Source: Plectrocnemia conspersa (lineage: Eukaryota; Arthropoda; Insecta; Trichoptera; Polycentropodidae). Taken from it: a stretch of DNA of 64,000 bases. The position numbers and the translations under genes were made by a program. Positions 24,795 through 36,369 of the stretch are shown one piece after another. The notes below the pieces were generated by a model. The model worked only from the letters and a program-made list of their open reading frames with translations, was not told the DNA's origin and did not search any database. The DNA is taken from assembly GCA_009617715.1 (NCBI GenBank), contig VTFK01000097.1, positions 744,001-808,000 on the forward strand, written 5' to 3'. Numbering within the stretch: the first letter of the stretch is position 1; each line of letters begins with the position of its first letter.

Positions 24795-25490
24795 AATGTT
24801 ATAACAACATATAAATCTCATTATTAAATCCCATAAAGCAAGATGTACAGCCTTGGCCATAATAATGTCATGCTCCGATGAAACCAACTTTAAGATAATT
24901 TTAAACTAAAATTGGTTAATATAAAAAAATACTTAAAAACCTAATAAATATATTGAAAAATTTTTAGAGTTTTATTTTTTAAAAATAATGTTACTTTTTT
25001 TAACATTTTTTTAAAGTTTTTGCGACCCCTGGTGTAGTATACGTACGTTGAAGAGTCGGAGAAGAATATCTCATTGATTGCATAGTACCCAAAGTCAAAT
25101 TTTGTGGTGGCTGAAGTTGCATGGCAGCAGCAGGGGTTGAAAACCTTTATACTTGCGAGGGTAGTATAAATAGTGCACATTAATATTTCAATGTTAGAAT
25201 CCAGTTTAATGGATTCCTACTGGAAGATATTTGCAAGCACAGGCCATGTCATCATCCAATTCCAGCAAGAAAACGCTCCATGCCATTGCTAAAAAGCAGG
25301 AGTTAGTTGGCGTCAAAGGGTTTGACGCTTTTAGGATGGCCTACACAGTCACCAGACCCAAATTCTATGAAGAATTTATAGGCAAAATTACCAGAACAGG
25401 TTTCACAATTGCAAATCAAAAATTAAGGTGTGAGAAAAATTGCAGAATGAAGAAAATTTTCCCCGTCCACCAACAAGTCGTTAGTTGACA
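24795..25490 (+). pseudogene. decayed Tc1-like DNA transposase
   Basis: With frame changes, the plus strand gives the landmarks of a Tc1-family DDE transposase in order: a first catalytic block MSCSDETNFKI (24865-24897), KVKFCGG...SCMAAAGVENL (25094 on), FQQENAPCH (25260-25286, family FQQDNAPCH) and GWPTQSPDPNSMKNL (25334-25378, family GWPAQSPDLNPIENL). The second Asp is replaced by Glu and the final Glu by Lys. There are several stops, and roughly 100 extra AT-rich bases lie after the first block. The element cannot be active. No terminal inverted repeats were found. The 85-codon open frame at 25231-25488 is only a shadow of this remnant. Confidence 0.85.
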
Positions 25491-25499
25491 GTATGCCAA

Positions 25500-26560
25500 A
25501 AAGGGTTGCAGCTGTAATTATTATTAAGAATGGATCTACTAAATATTTAAAATAAACACTTTAAACAACCTTAGTCGGTTTTTTATTTATATTTTCACGA
25601 TTTTTTTTATATATTATACAACACATTTATTAGGGTGCCCCATTATTATTATCAAGCCTGTAGAACAACTTAAGAAATTATGAAAGTCAGTTCTTGGTCA
25701 GTGGAAAAAAATCGCAAATGAAATGAAATCACTACAAAATTTGAAATAAAAGACCTAAAATTCGCTTATGAATATTTTCATTTAATCACTTTTGACGAAA
25801 TTAACAATTCAATAATTAATAGAGGTACGCATCGATTTCAATAAGCTTCTTTAACGTTTAATGAAAATTTAATAAAACATATCAAAACGATTGCATAGTT
25901 TTTAAGGTAAACTTATTACTTAAGAAATATGAAAATGAAATGAGTGACAAAATTAAAAATAACTAATACTACTAAAGCGTGCTTACAAATCTAATTTTTA
26001 ACTAGGCGGGAAACCTTCAGAATCAGAAGCTGCAGATAAAGTGAATCTTTTAGTTGCATTATACCTTTTTTTGCGCTTCTGGTCTTTCAATTTTTCGTGA
26101 TTGTTTCAAAATTCTGTTTTAATTATATAAGATTAATTAACCTTTCTTTGATGAAGCAAAAAATATTTTATGTTCTTAACATATCTTATAATTTGTTATA
26201 TTCGCACTGTAAGCACTTTATCGATAGAAATGAAAAAGTACTTTGCCTTATAAATTTCACACAAAATATTTTTCTTCGATTTTCAGCAAAATTAAGAATG
26301 TCGTTTATGCCTTAAATATATTGTAGCATTCGTTTAAAACTAATATTTAAAGCTAAATTTTAATGTCAATTTTGGTCTCTAATCATCCCTCCCTTCCTTT
26401 CGCACAGCTCTGTATAATTATAAGTGGAATTCCGATTGATAATCAAATATTAGGTTTACTTAAATTTTCCTAATCTTAAATCGTATAAATTATGTATTAA
26501 AAATTCTCTAATAATAAGCTTCTTTACCTCTTAGAAAATATCTTATATGTATTTAAAAAA
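25500..26560. other. AT-rich DNA after the Tc1 remnant
   Basis: Only short frames occur (for example 26097-26315), rich in Phe, Ile and Asn as expected of chance AT-rich frames. No gene or element was recognised. Confidence 0.45.
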
Positions 26561-26564
26561 ACGG

Positions 26565-26790
26565 AATAAAAAGAACGGTCTGATCAAACTACACTCCGGA
26601 ACTCCGTATGGAATTTTATGTGATATCGTGAGTTTATTCATTAGCGAAACAATAATACTTTAACCTTTTATGTATTTAATCACGAAAATTTAATTTCGAT
26701 AATTTAAACGTAAAACCGTCGTGCCGCACCGTGTCGAAAACTATTTCTATATCTAGTATTAGTAATCCTCTAGTTTTTTTCACATAAAAT
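26565..26790 (-). pseudogene. Jockey-like reverse transcriptase remnant
   Basis: The minus strand reads LDIEIVFDTVRHDGFTFKL (palm motif A block, family DISKAFDxVWHDGL) and then, after stops, IPYGVPECSLIRPFFLF (family GVPQGSxLSPxLF). The first catalytic Asp region is present, the rest is broken, and the fragment is short. Confidence 0.7.
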
Positions 26791-26918
26791 CGGCGAAAGT
26801 GTGCTCAGTTATAATATCAAATTCACGAGTAATTGAATGCATTTTAGGATAAACAAATTATTTGTTTAAAATTTTACTCCTAAGAGATTATTTTGTAGGT
26901 ATTAAATATGACATTCGG

Positions 26919-26975
26919 TATTCATTATGTCTAAATGCCTTACCAATTAGGTAAATCAATCAGGCATAATGAATA
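26919..26975. repeat. imperfect palindrome beside the MITE
   Basis: TATTCATTATG (26919-26929) and CATAATGAATA (26965-26975) are perfect 11-base arms. Inner ATGCCT/AGGCAT and TTACC/GGTAA pairs also complement each other. The right half resembles the outer edge of duplicon B (29337-29370). Confidence 0.5.
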
Positions 26976-26983
26976 TCTACAAG

Positions 26984-27622
26984 TAGGGATTCCAATCCTG
27001 GGATCCCGAACGATTTTCAATACCCGATGAGTCCTGGGATTATAAAACATAATCCCGAATTTTTCGGATTGGTTGATTTATCAAGCACAATCGAATTATT
27101 ATTGACAACATCGGTATATTTCGTGTACAAACTTGCGCAAGTTGCACGTGTCATCTGTGAATCTTTGAGGCTGTGAGTCTGAACGTGCTTTTTCAGCAGC
27201 AGGCTGCTTAGGAACCAAAATCAGATCAAGGCTAAATGATAAAACACTTGATGCTATGATGTAACTTCGTGAGTTCTATTCAAAATAATGTTTTCAATTA
27301 ATTGTGTCTATGAATGTACATACCTATGTACATTCATTATCAAAAGTTCATTTTTTTCTTCTCAAATAAATATATAACCTTCCCTTTTTTATTTTTATTA
27401 TATTATTTTCTATTTTAAGTCCAAGACTAAAATTATACGTACTTTATACATTGTACGTTATAAAACACAGATGTAAAAATATATTGTATTATTCATTTTA
27501 AATTATTTTTATTGATAAAATAACATGAAAATTATCCCGGGACTGGTCCCGGAATCCCGGGATCGACTAAATGCAATACCAAATCCCGGGATCAAAATTT
27601 TGGCCCGGGATTGGAATCCCTA
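26984..27622. mobile_element. hAT-type non-autonomous element (MITE), 639 bp
   Basis: Both ends carry the inverted repeat TAGGGATTCCAATCC (left 26984, right complement ending at 27622), with one variant base near the inner end. They are flanked by a perfect 8-bp target duplication TCTACAAG (26976-26983 and 27623-27630). An 8-bp target duplication with short terminal repeats is the hAT signature. There is no transposase frame. The interior has repeated GGGATC/CCCGGG motifs near both ends and a perfect 12-bp-arm palindrome at 27311-27336. Well preserved ends suggest a fairly recent insertion. Confidence 0.9.
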
Positions 27623-27789
27623 TCTACAAGTAAATAATAACCATCAGACTTTTCAGTATCTATATAATTAATTATTATCTATAAAATAAATTATAAATTA
27701 TGATTAATATAATAATTTATAATAAATTGACGTAACATTGCACCTGGAGCCGATTTTTATTAATAGCGCATTTTTATCAATAAAATTCG

Positions 27790-27845
27790 AGTTTGCTGTC
27801 GTGGCTTGAACCCGCGGACTCTGAGTAACCAGTCAAGACCATACA
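27790..27845 (-). repeat. tRNA-related SINE fragment
   Basis: The minus strand contains GACTGGTTACTCAGAGTCCG followed by CGGGTTCAAGCCACG, resembling the anticodon-to-B-box half of a tRNA promoter (B box GGTTCAAGCC). No full cloverleaf can be drawn, so it is called a SINE fragment, not a tRNA. Confidence 0.4.
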
Positions 27846-28242
27846 TAAACAAAATAGGTTCATTCTAAATTCGCTGTGTTTTTTTCATTACATAAATTTG
27901 AATATTATGTTATTTATAATTTAGTCCAATATACACATATATCAGCGTAATATTTTAGCCTACCTCGCGTCTTATCGCCCTTGGCCCAACTACAAACATC
28001 TTCATTTTGTTAGCGCACGTGCTGGCCTTAACGCAAATTTCTTGTAGTAGTAACAATGATTAAAAATGTGTTTAACCATCCAAACTATTAAAGAATAAAC
28101 TTTTAAGTATCTTTATGCTAGACTGTAATATTCATGATCCATGATCGTAAATAAAACTAATTTTTCAGAGTAAAATATATATTTTATTTTTTATATACCC
28201 CAATATTATTTTCCATTCCGTTTATAACCATTTTAAGATTAT

Positions 28243-28696
28243 TTAAGTTGGTATATTTTCCTTAATAGTATCTATAACACTATGGGCAAATTTTTTGCCG
28301 ATACCTGACTAAAAAAATAAAAATATATTAACTCCAACTGTACAATTATTTTTGTGTGCGTATAATATTGCTTAGAATAATAGTATTATTATTATATGTG
28401 TATTAAAAATATCTATACAACAGAAAAAAATAAGTAAAACATGTAAAAGTAAAAGATAAAAACGTAAAAGATAAATATTCATTTATATTTAAAGTAATAA
28501 TATAGGTTGTCTTCTTAGACATGATGCATCACTTTGAAATATAGCAGTAAATTACAATGAATTATTATTATAATTAAATAAAATTACTAACCAAAGCTGT
28601 TAAAAAATCAGGTTCTGGTATTGGCAAAGCCGAGACTTGTGACGTAATCGCCATGGAAACTAGGAAGAAAAAAAATAGTTTTAAAGAGAAGTTCAT
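28243..28696 (-). CDS. divergent near-neutral cecropin-family peptide (paralogue 3)
   Basis: Exon 1 is 28696-28592 and exon 2 28308-28243. The 283-bp intron has a GTTAGT donor and a TTTTTTTAG acceptor, phase 0. The 56-residue product has a signal peptide differing from paralogue 2 by one residue (Ile13 to Val). The pro-segment is LPIPEP, and the 27-residue mature part starts DFLTALSGIGKKFAHSVIDT and ends IKENIPT. The charge is balanced (three Lys, two Asp, one Glu, one His), with no Trp and no C-terminal Gly. It keeps the [ST]G-x-x-[GK]K...D-x-IK-[DE]-[NS]-IP frame of paralogue 2 but differs at many mature positions. It lies in duplicon B. Helix amphipathicity is plausible; antibacterial activity is not shown. 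Confidence 0.82.
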
Positions 28697-28750
28697 TTTG
28701 AGTAGTATTAATCAGAAGTAAAACTGAATAATTTTCATAAAATGCAGTTA

Positions 28751-28759
28751 CTTATATAT
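28751..28759 (-). promoter_or_regulatory. TATA box of cecropin paralogue 3
   Basis: Minus strand ATATATAAG, 55 bases before the ATG. The E-box GCAGCTGC of the sister genes has become TAACTGC. No kB site is visible upstream. Confidence 0.55.
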
Positions 28760-28887
28760 GTATGTATATCGTATATTAGCATGCGGTTTTTATTATGCAC
28801 GTATTAAGTTTATCCTCTGTGAAAAATTATGCAAAATTTTAAATAAACCTAATGTTATTTGATAAATATAAAGTACAGATTATTTAT

Positions 28888-29053
28888 TATACATATCACA
28901 ACGTAACTCGATTTCTTTGAAAGCTGATAGTTGAACCCAAAATATATTAGATTTATTGAGAAGTACACGTATAATTGTTAAACATCTGGTTATCTTCTTT
29001 AGATGTAATCATAGTTATCATTTTCATAAATATAATATGTATATAAAGTTAAT
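28888..29053 (-). pseudogene. decayed short His-His peptide gene in duplicon B
   Basis: The sequence is nearly identical to the dead copy in duplicon A, with the same ATT in place of the start codon (29053-29051), the same early TGA and the same lost donor. The gene was therefore already dead before the two duplicons separated. Confidence 0.65.
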
Positions 29054-29469
29054 TTTCCATGGATGAATTTTTATTTATTTTGTATGGTAATTTTTATGTT
29101 TATACTTAAAATTTTACGCTTGATTGTTTTTAATGTAATGTGCAAATTATATGGCTATTTACAATAAATGTGTGATAATACACTATGTAAACGTTATTAA
29201 TTTCTTAAATAAACCTTATACAATACTAATAAATATTTGTTTTACTTTTAGATATATAATTTTTTTACTATTTTTTTTATTTTACGTTATAATCTGACAG
29301 GCGTAAGCCCAATGGTTTATAACGGGGTAAATTTGTACCAATAGGATAAGTCAATCAGACATAATAAAACCTACAGGCAAGGTGACAAAGTGACAGCTGA
29401 AATTTTTTTGTAATTCAATATGTATGTTGAAAAAAAAGATCCTATATGAAATTCGATCAAAATTATTCA

Positions 29470-32400
29470 TAATATTCTAACGAAAATTCCCTTACACTCA
29501 AAGAGAATTATGTGTTATGGAAAAAAATAGTATAAAAGGCTCATAGAGAAATAGAAAATTTGCTTCTACATTAAATTAATGACTAAATAAATCATGATAT
29601 AATATTCGTTCTCTCGTGTTAGTGTTTTAAAAGTTTTAATATTTTTTGCTAAAACGAGGCAAAATATTGATAGCTGACTATTAAATTTGATACAAAAATT
29701 AAAATTAATATTTATAAGCTCTACTTAAACTTAAATTTAATAAAATATTTAACAATCATTGTCTTATACATACAAATCACACTTTAAAGTTATTAAATAA
29801 CACAAAACTTTTGATTTATTTTATAAACGGAGATATAAATATATGTTGTTTTAAAATATATATTCTGCAATCACTAATTAATGTCATCAAGATAAATAAA
29901 CAGAGACTCAAACGCTTAACAAGCTATCTAAACAAATATTGCGAGGGTTGAGAAAAAATCAGAGGAGCAAACATCGACATTGCGTCTTGCAACAAAGAGA
30001 AAAATCCCTAATTGATGTAAATCCATCGCAGTCGCCTTGTAAATTAGAGAAACGGTGACGCTACACGAATCGCTCTAAAAGAAGATTACTCTGGGGGTAG
30101 AATGTAAATATGCTATCTGCTGCATAGACATTGAGACAGACAGACGAAGAGCGTAGTTGTTTCGTTATAAACGAGAGCTATACTTATTCGGATAATAAGA
30201 GAAGAGTGCAGACGGCGTGAAATAAGTATTTTATAAGTCCCCGGATGGGAAGAGGGTCGCTGGGACAAAACAACTGCAATAATCGGTCTTAAGGAGTAAT
30301 CCTGGGATCGTGTTTAATAGTTCTTTGCGACACTTTTGAAATGGGGGACAACAATCGGCAAGGAGTTGAGCTTTGAGCACTTCTTCATAGTTTAAAATGT
30401 ATTGTTTTAGTTAAATATGATACCTCAATTACATATTTTTTCGATAATTAATTAATAATATACTTGTATTTTATAAAAAATAAAACGATCATCCTTATTC
30501 CTTCTTCTTTAAATCGCTCCTTCACTACTGAAAATTGTGACCATCTTGATGCGTTTCAACCTCATGTAAAATCTCCAGTTTTTCCTCGGTTTCGCTTCCT
30601 GGAGTGCTTAAACTATTGAAGAGCTTATTTGTGATTTTATTTAGTTAGATTAGCGATTTGGAGATCTTCCTCCAATGCAGCCGACCCCCACCAGTCTCCA
30701 TGTTGTTGTCTCCTCCGTGAGCAACATGTCAAAAATTGTTTTATGTATGTTGTAGTAGAAAGTTCTTTTTAATTATTTAATTCTCCTAGAATGGAGACAT
30801 TCTGACTGCTGCTTTTATGGTCCATGTTTTAGACGCAAGAAGGCGTACGGAGAATATTTATAATCCATATTCAGGACCATACTTGATATCGTAATATTCC
30901 GTTCGAACTTGTTTAAAGAATCACATAATACTTCACAAATGTGTTTAGTGGTCGTAGTTACCATTTTTTAAATAAATTCATATAGCATACAAATTTCCCA
31001 TCGTAATTTTAAGGACCATTTTTTAAATATTGGAATGTGGAGTCCATATGTGTTATACAAACATAGATAACAAAATACGTACTCGTGTATCAACGGCCAA
31101 AGCATGACTGACTGTTGAAACGTAAATTTTCTAAAAATTAAATTTATTTTGAAATTACCTTATATTTCTCTTTAAACTATGTATTACTATATCCCTGCAT
31201 ATGCTTATGCTATGTATAGAATAATTCTGTATGTTTGTGCTACGCCCTGATGAATATCTTCCGCATGGGTATATTTTTTCCGCTATAGAACAAGACGGAA
31301 AGGCGCCATATACATAATCTCATACACATAACGACGGCAGTAATTTAAAAAAAAATGAGGGTAGTACGTCAGTGGTACTCCCTGGCATTCACAAGTGCCA
31401 ACTCTTGTGCACCCTCCTCGAGGGTCGCCTGGATGTGTGTCTCCTTGTCAGTGTGTCACAGCTGAGGAAGGGGTTGATGCTAGAAAGAAGGAAATCAACC
31501 CCTGCCTAGAATTGCTTTCGCCGACATTAATGGGTGGCAATAAAAAAAGTTCATTTTAATCTCAGCTCTAATGGTTTTGCAACATTATATTCAGTTTATA
31601 TATAATATAAGTTTATGTTGAATAATTTCGTTTTAAGTATTATATATTATATGTTATATCTATATTAGTATACATTTTATTTTTGAGGAATTATTACGTG
31701 TTTATTAACCGGTACTCTTACGAAGAAATTACGTGAAAGCTTAGATTCCTTTTTTGATGGCAAGTTGTTTGTAATTGTTATGTTATCTTTATAATACTGT
31801 TTTTTGTAGATTACTTCAGTTAAGCTTGTGAGAAAAAACATGAGAAGATTCTAATAAAAAATATCAAAACTATAAAGGCAAAAATAAAATTATTAATAAA
31901 TATTTATATACTATACTAGGTTTTAATAAATTTTTTTTATTAAAATTAGATCTAAATATCTTCATGTAAGCTAGCAAGTTTTATTAAAAACAATCCCAAT
32001 GTACTGCAATATAATATTTGCAACGTAATTTATACTGGTTATTCTAGTAAATTTGGTTAAATGAGAGAGAAAGCTTATTGTTTTGTTCCGCGATGCATGT
32101 GTAGGTGACCATCAATTAATTTAAGAAATGCTTAAACGAGTGTCTGTAAGCTTATAAAATAAAGTTTAACAATTTTTATGCCGTGAAAATTAAAAATAAT
32201 CGACATATTTCAAAAGTCTGCATAGCTATAATGCAATTTTTTCTGTTAAAAATTACTAATTGATTTAATTACAATTTATAGAATAGTTTGTTTAAATTTT
32301 AAAAATTAAATAAAACATACATTTTATGTTTCTTTAAAATATATAACATACAAAAAAAAAAGTTATTTAAAAGAAAACAGCTACTATGCCATTCATTGCA

Positions 32401-35340
32401 AAACCACCCGTTTTCATGGTTTATTCATGCAAGAGCTCTAATATCATCAAACAGTACCGCTTTATTTTAATTATAATATACCCATACTATGTGTGTATAA
32501 TTTTTTAGTATAAAGGGCATCTATGTATCTAAAAATGTTTTCACAATTTGAACCAAGCATCCGTTTTCCATCTATGCCCGCATAAAGGCGTGCTCGCACT
32601 GAAGCGATATATTCATCTTCAGAACAGGCACCCCACAGCGTCATATCCGCATAAGTCAACAACGCCATAACCACCCCATGACTCCATCCCAACCCCTCAT
32701 CCATCGTCGATGCACACATAGGCATGCATACCATTAACTATGAAAGCCGAATGGCGAATCGCTTATGGTCTCATTCGCGATCAGCTTTTCCAATCTTCGG
32801 CGAACGATAAAAAAAACATATGCCAAGATCCTATATTACATAACGGAAACGTATCAAGCTTTAAATAACGTTACATTTTTATATATAAAATATAGCTATT
32901 TACAGTTTATATGTAGTAGATGCTGTATTATAGATATGTATGTTCATTTGAAGTATGTGGTGGTAGTTAAAAAGTTACCCCTGGGCGTTGGATGCGGAAT
33001 TACTCCCCTACTGTAATTATCGCATGTAGAAGGATTTTTCATAGTAAACTCTGAAAGGAATTCATTTGGGCAACTGCGATAAAAAAACTTAAAAGTTTTA
33101 TCTTCGATACTCGTTTCTATACATTGTGTGGTATTTTAATGTTAGGATAATTATGCTACTTATGTTTTTGTATATTAGGAACATAGAGGTAAAATAAAGG
33201 CATACAGTGATTTTTATTGAAATTATAAGCTAGTAATATACAGTATAATAAATGTATTTAAATCTAACTTATTAAAGAAATAAATGTTTATTTTAAGACT
33301 TCATATTTTTTCTTAGTATTTAGATTTATAATAAATTTAATTTTCAATCAAAAATAGGTTATAAGTTTAAATAGTAGCAAAAAAATTCATATACTAGAAT
33401 TTTCATATACTCATCTGTGTATATGAAAATTTGCGAACCGCAATATTTTTATTATCATCAGACTCCCATCATTGAATAAATTACGATGAAACAACAGATA
33501 CCGACGCAATAACGATTTTATCAATTATATTTAGTAGATAGTATACAAACATTAAATTTGATGATCATGTGACCAATACAATCGCAATTCTAAAAAACCT
33601 GGATTGGAATTTTGCCTGGAAATTTAATTCCCTAGTCAGACCAAACAGAAATATTAATGAATAATAAAAGTTAATGAAAGGAAAAATTAAATCATCCAAT
33701 CAAAATCTTCTAGCATTATTATATGTAGCAATTTCGCAGTAAATCTTAAGATTATTTATCATTAAATCTTAACTTATAGTAATATGAAATAAAATTACAA
33801 AATATAATAGCTTTTGCATTTTATTAATTATGGTTATATTGAATTATTAAATGACTGAGCCGATTAAGCGTTCTAGCATAACTTCTGATGATTAAGTATA
33901 ATATTATATATAGCATACATATGTTGCTGGATTAAAGAGTTAAAGAATATTCAATATTTAGAAAAAATATAATAAATTTACGAAATGTAGACAAGTTTTG
34001 CCAATTCTTTATAAAGTATTTCTCGCTATTGCAGCCTTTAGACTAATATTTAATCTAAACATCACGATAATACATTTTTTATTATACTATCAATTAATAA
34101 GATTTTATTTATCATATGATTGTCTGTTGTAAAGTTACGGCAGTAAAACTATTTTTTTACTCATAAAAATAATTTAAAATCAACATTTTTTATTTTTTTA
34201 AAAATCGCAATAAGCAACACTTATAAACGTTTAAGGAACACTGAAACTTTTTCTCCAAGAAAAAAATATAATAAATATATTTGGCGTAACTATACTTACC
34301 CACTATGTTTAACTATTTAGGACAATGGTACAAATATCAAATTTAAAAATAAGCATTAAATGACATTTATATTTTTTTATAATAATTAATATAAAAAAGT
34401 ATCGTGTATTTTGATCAAACTTATGTTTAAAAATATAATACAGTTTCAAAAATAATAAGTTTGAGGCATTTGGAAAGTTATTTACTAATATTAAATATTT
34501 TGTGAGCTAGGAATGTAAGAAACTACGCCGTACTACAAATAAGTACATGCTAAGAAATTATTATTAAATTAACCACTTTATGTACTTTGACTTTGAAGCG
34601 TCTAAAGGTCCGTCTAAAGCACGTATCGAAAAAAAAGGTTTCGCCACCGGCGAAGGCGATTACCCTTTCGGTCCGGCGAACAAAAGGAGGGAAAATCCTT
34701 TTTCCGCTTTTTCTAATTACTGGAATTAATTCCTGGGGCTTGGGTAGAGGGACATTATTGTGGAATGCTAGCACAAAGAGGCCCCACCGGAGCGTGTAAA
34801 TTTGTTTTAAATTGTGAATATTACTCTTTTTATTCTCAAACATCCGTCCATTAATTCCCGCGTTGCACATTCGAGACCACCCTATCGCCTTCTGCCAGGC
34901 GAACTAAACGTCCACTGTCACATTTTCGCTACGAGATAACAAATATTAATATTTGAGAAGGAATTATAAATTAATTATAAACACATTATTAATATTATTA
35001 TTTTTTTTTTAAATTTATTATTTTTAATATACATAGAGTGCAAAATATATAGAGTATAAAATATGTGTTTTTTTTATGTTTTGTATCACGTCGTGGTCAC
35101 CACTTTCAGGTTTTGCCGATGCAGACAAAAATAAATCGATAAAGACAGTAAAAGTTGATTTAATAGGTACAATTTACTGCAGTGTAGATGTAGTGTCGTA
35201 TCATGCGGATTTTGGAAGTCAGAGTCTTCGCTTGTACGTCGATTTATAATTTTATTTGTCGGCCGAGTACTGCTGAAATAGCTGAGATTGTCATAATCTC
35301 GTATTGTCGTAATGCTGTTTAGTGCTTAAGACAGTGATTA
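29470..35340. other. AT-rich intergenic DNA with islands
   Basis: Islands lie at about 29930-30370, 30580-30860, 31240-31540, 32540-32780 and 34580-34930. The minus-strand frame 32734-32471 (87 codons) and the frames around 34.6-34.9 kb have mixed composition but no recognised domain. No promoter-exon structure could be built. Confidence 0.45.
33398..33431. repeat. perfect 13-bp-arm hairpin
   Basis: AATTTTCATATAC and its reverse complement GTATATGAAAATT are separated by an 8-base loop. No gene is nearby. Confidence 0.7.
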
Positions 35341-35364
35341 TGTTAAGTTGAAAAATCTGCTCTT

Positions 35365-35760
35365 TGTATAATAAAGTATGAGGTGCCACAGAACAGTGTC
35401 TTCGGGCCAACTTTAATCTTGATATATAATACAAGGCAAAATTTGTTACCATTGCTGATAAGATTAATATTATAATTTCTCATGAGAACTCCATCTTGAA
35501 TCAAAATGAATGTATAGGAAACAATTATGGATATTGGCAAACAACGTGATATTTCTAGCAAATACCCAATATTTTTTTATACAATTAATCGAACACTATT
35601 ATTGACTCAATTATTTTGCAAATACGGTAGTTACAAATTCAAGTTTTCTTCTGTGTGCAGATGATTTAAAATTGTCTAGGCTAATTTGATCTGCTGCAGA
35701 CATTTTCTCTCCACAGAGTGATTTAGATTTTCTAAAACCGCATGAAACTAAGTCAATGAG
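35365..35760 (+). pseudogene. non-LTR reverse transcriptase remnant
   Basis: The plus strand reads YEVPQNSVFGPTLILIYNTR (35377 on, family [20 protein letters not shown]), LLCADDLKLSR (35648 on, catalytic ADD kept) and LQSDLDFLKPHETKSM (family LQSDLDxLxxWCxxNxM). Stops and frame changes prevent a full frame. Confidence 0.75.
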
Positions 35761-35841
35761 ATTAAATTAAAATGCACCGAAAATCACATAATTTTTTCAT
35801 TAAATTTCAGAAAAATATAATCTTAACATATTTCTTCTCAA

Positions 35842-36362
35842 TTAAAGTAAGTCAGCGATCAGATCTGTGTCTTGAAGATAATGATATTTCACAAATAAAA
35901 TTAGCATCAACTTCGCATGTTGATTTTTCTCTTTGACAATATAATCAGTGATTAAACTTTGCGATGGCTTTGCTAATTTTTTGTACAATTTCTGATATCT
36001 AGAAATGTAATTCTGAAGCTCACGTTGAAACTTGAATGCTTGTTCAGAACTATAATATTTTTCAATGAAATTGTTTACCAATTTACTGCAAAGTTGAAGA
36101 CCTTCTCGAATTACATTTGCAGTGAGGATGACTTTTTTTATCTTCTTCCCCCACCAATTTCACGTGCTAAAAAAAATATTTCAGCTAAAACTGTCGATGT
36201 TTGGTTTTTTTCAAATTGCTTTCCAACAAGAATTTAAAGTTTGTGATATTATTTCAGAGATAGCAAGTGCAACATGATTTAAACAGTCCAAAATAGATTT
36301 TTTCCAAATGTCAGTAACTGTCACTGACTCATTTTCTAGTTTATCCACACTAGATCGGTAAG
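35842..36362 (-). pseudogene. possible pogo/Tigger-like transposase remnant
   Basis: With frame breaks, the minus strand gives VTVTDIWKKSILDCLNHVAL, AISEIISQTLNSCWKAI and later REGLQLCSKLVNNFIEKYYS with a basic helical tail; the final 79-codon frame (36081-35842) is open. A block of the form DxxxxxxxAxxEISxxTLxxCWKxxW followed by a helical tail resembles the C-terminus of Tigger/jerky-type proteins. The assignment is weak; the DDE core is not visible. Confidence 0.4.
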
Positions 36363-36369
36363 TGCTCTT

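Larger units (their letters stand above)
27920..29461. repeat. segmental duplicon B (cecropin paralogue 3 unit)
   Basis: Direct copy of 22745-24405. It differs by small indels, by about 90 extra intron bases around 28450-28550, and by lacking the 250-base stretch that in duplicon A separates the two exon-2-like sequences. Its left edge lies about 300 bases after the hAT-type MITE. Confidence 0.9.

Noticed and set aside
25231..25488. 85-codon plus-strand open frame
   Set aside because: Other frames of the same stretch give clear Tc1 transposase motifs (FQQENAPCH, WPTQSPDPNSMKNL); the open frame is a shadow.
27790..27845. tRNA gene
   Set aside because: Only a B-box half is present; no acceptor-stem pairing could be formed, so it was called a SINE fragment.
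31549..31575. possible further cecropin-type start (minus-strand ATGAACTTTTTTTATTG)
   Set aside because: The translation loses hydrophobicity at once (YCHPLMSAKA) and no pro-segment or second exon follows.
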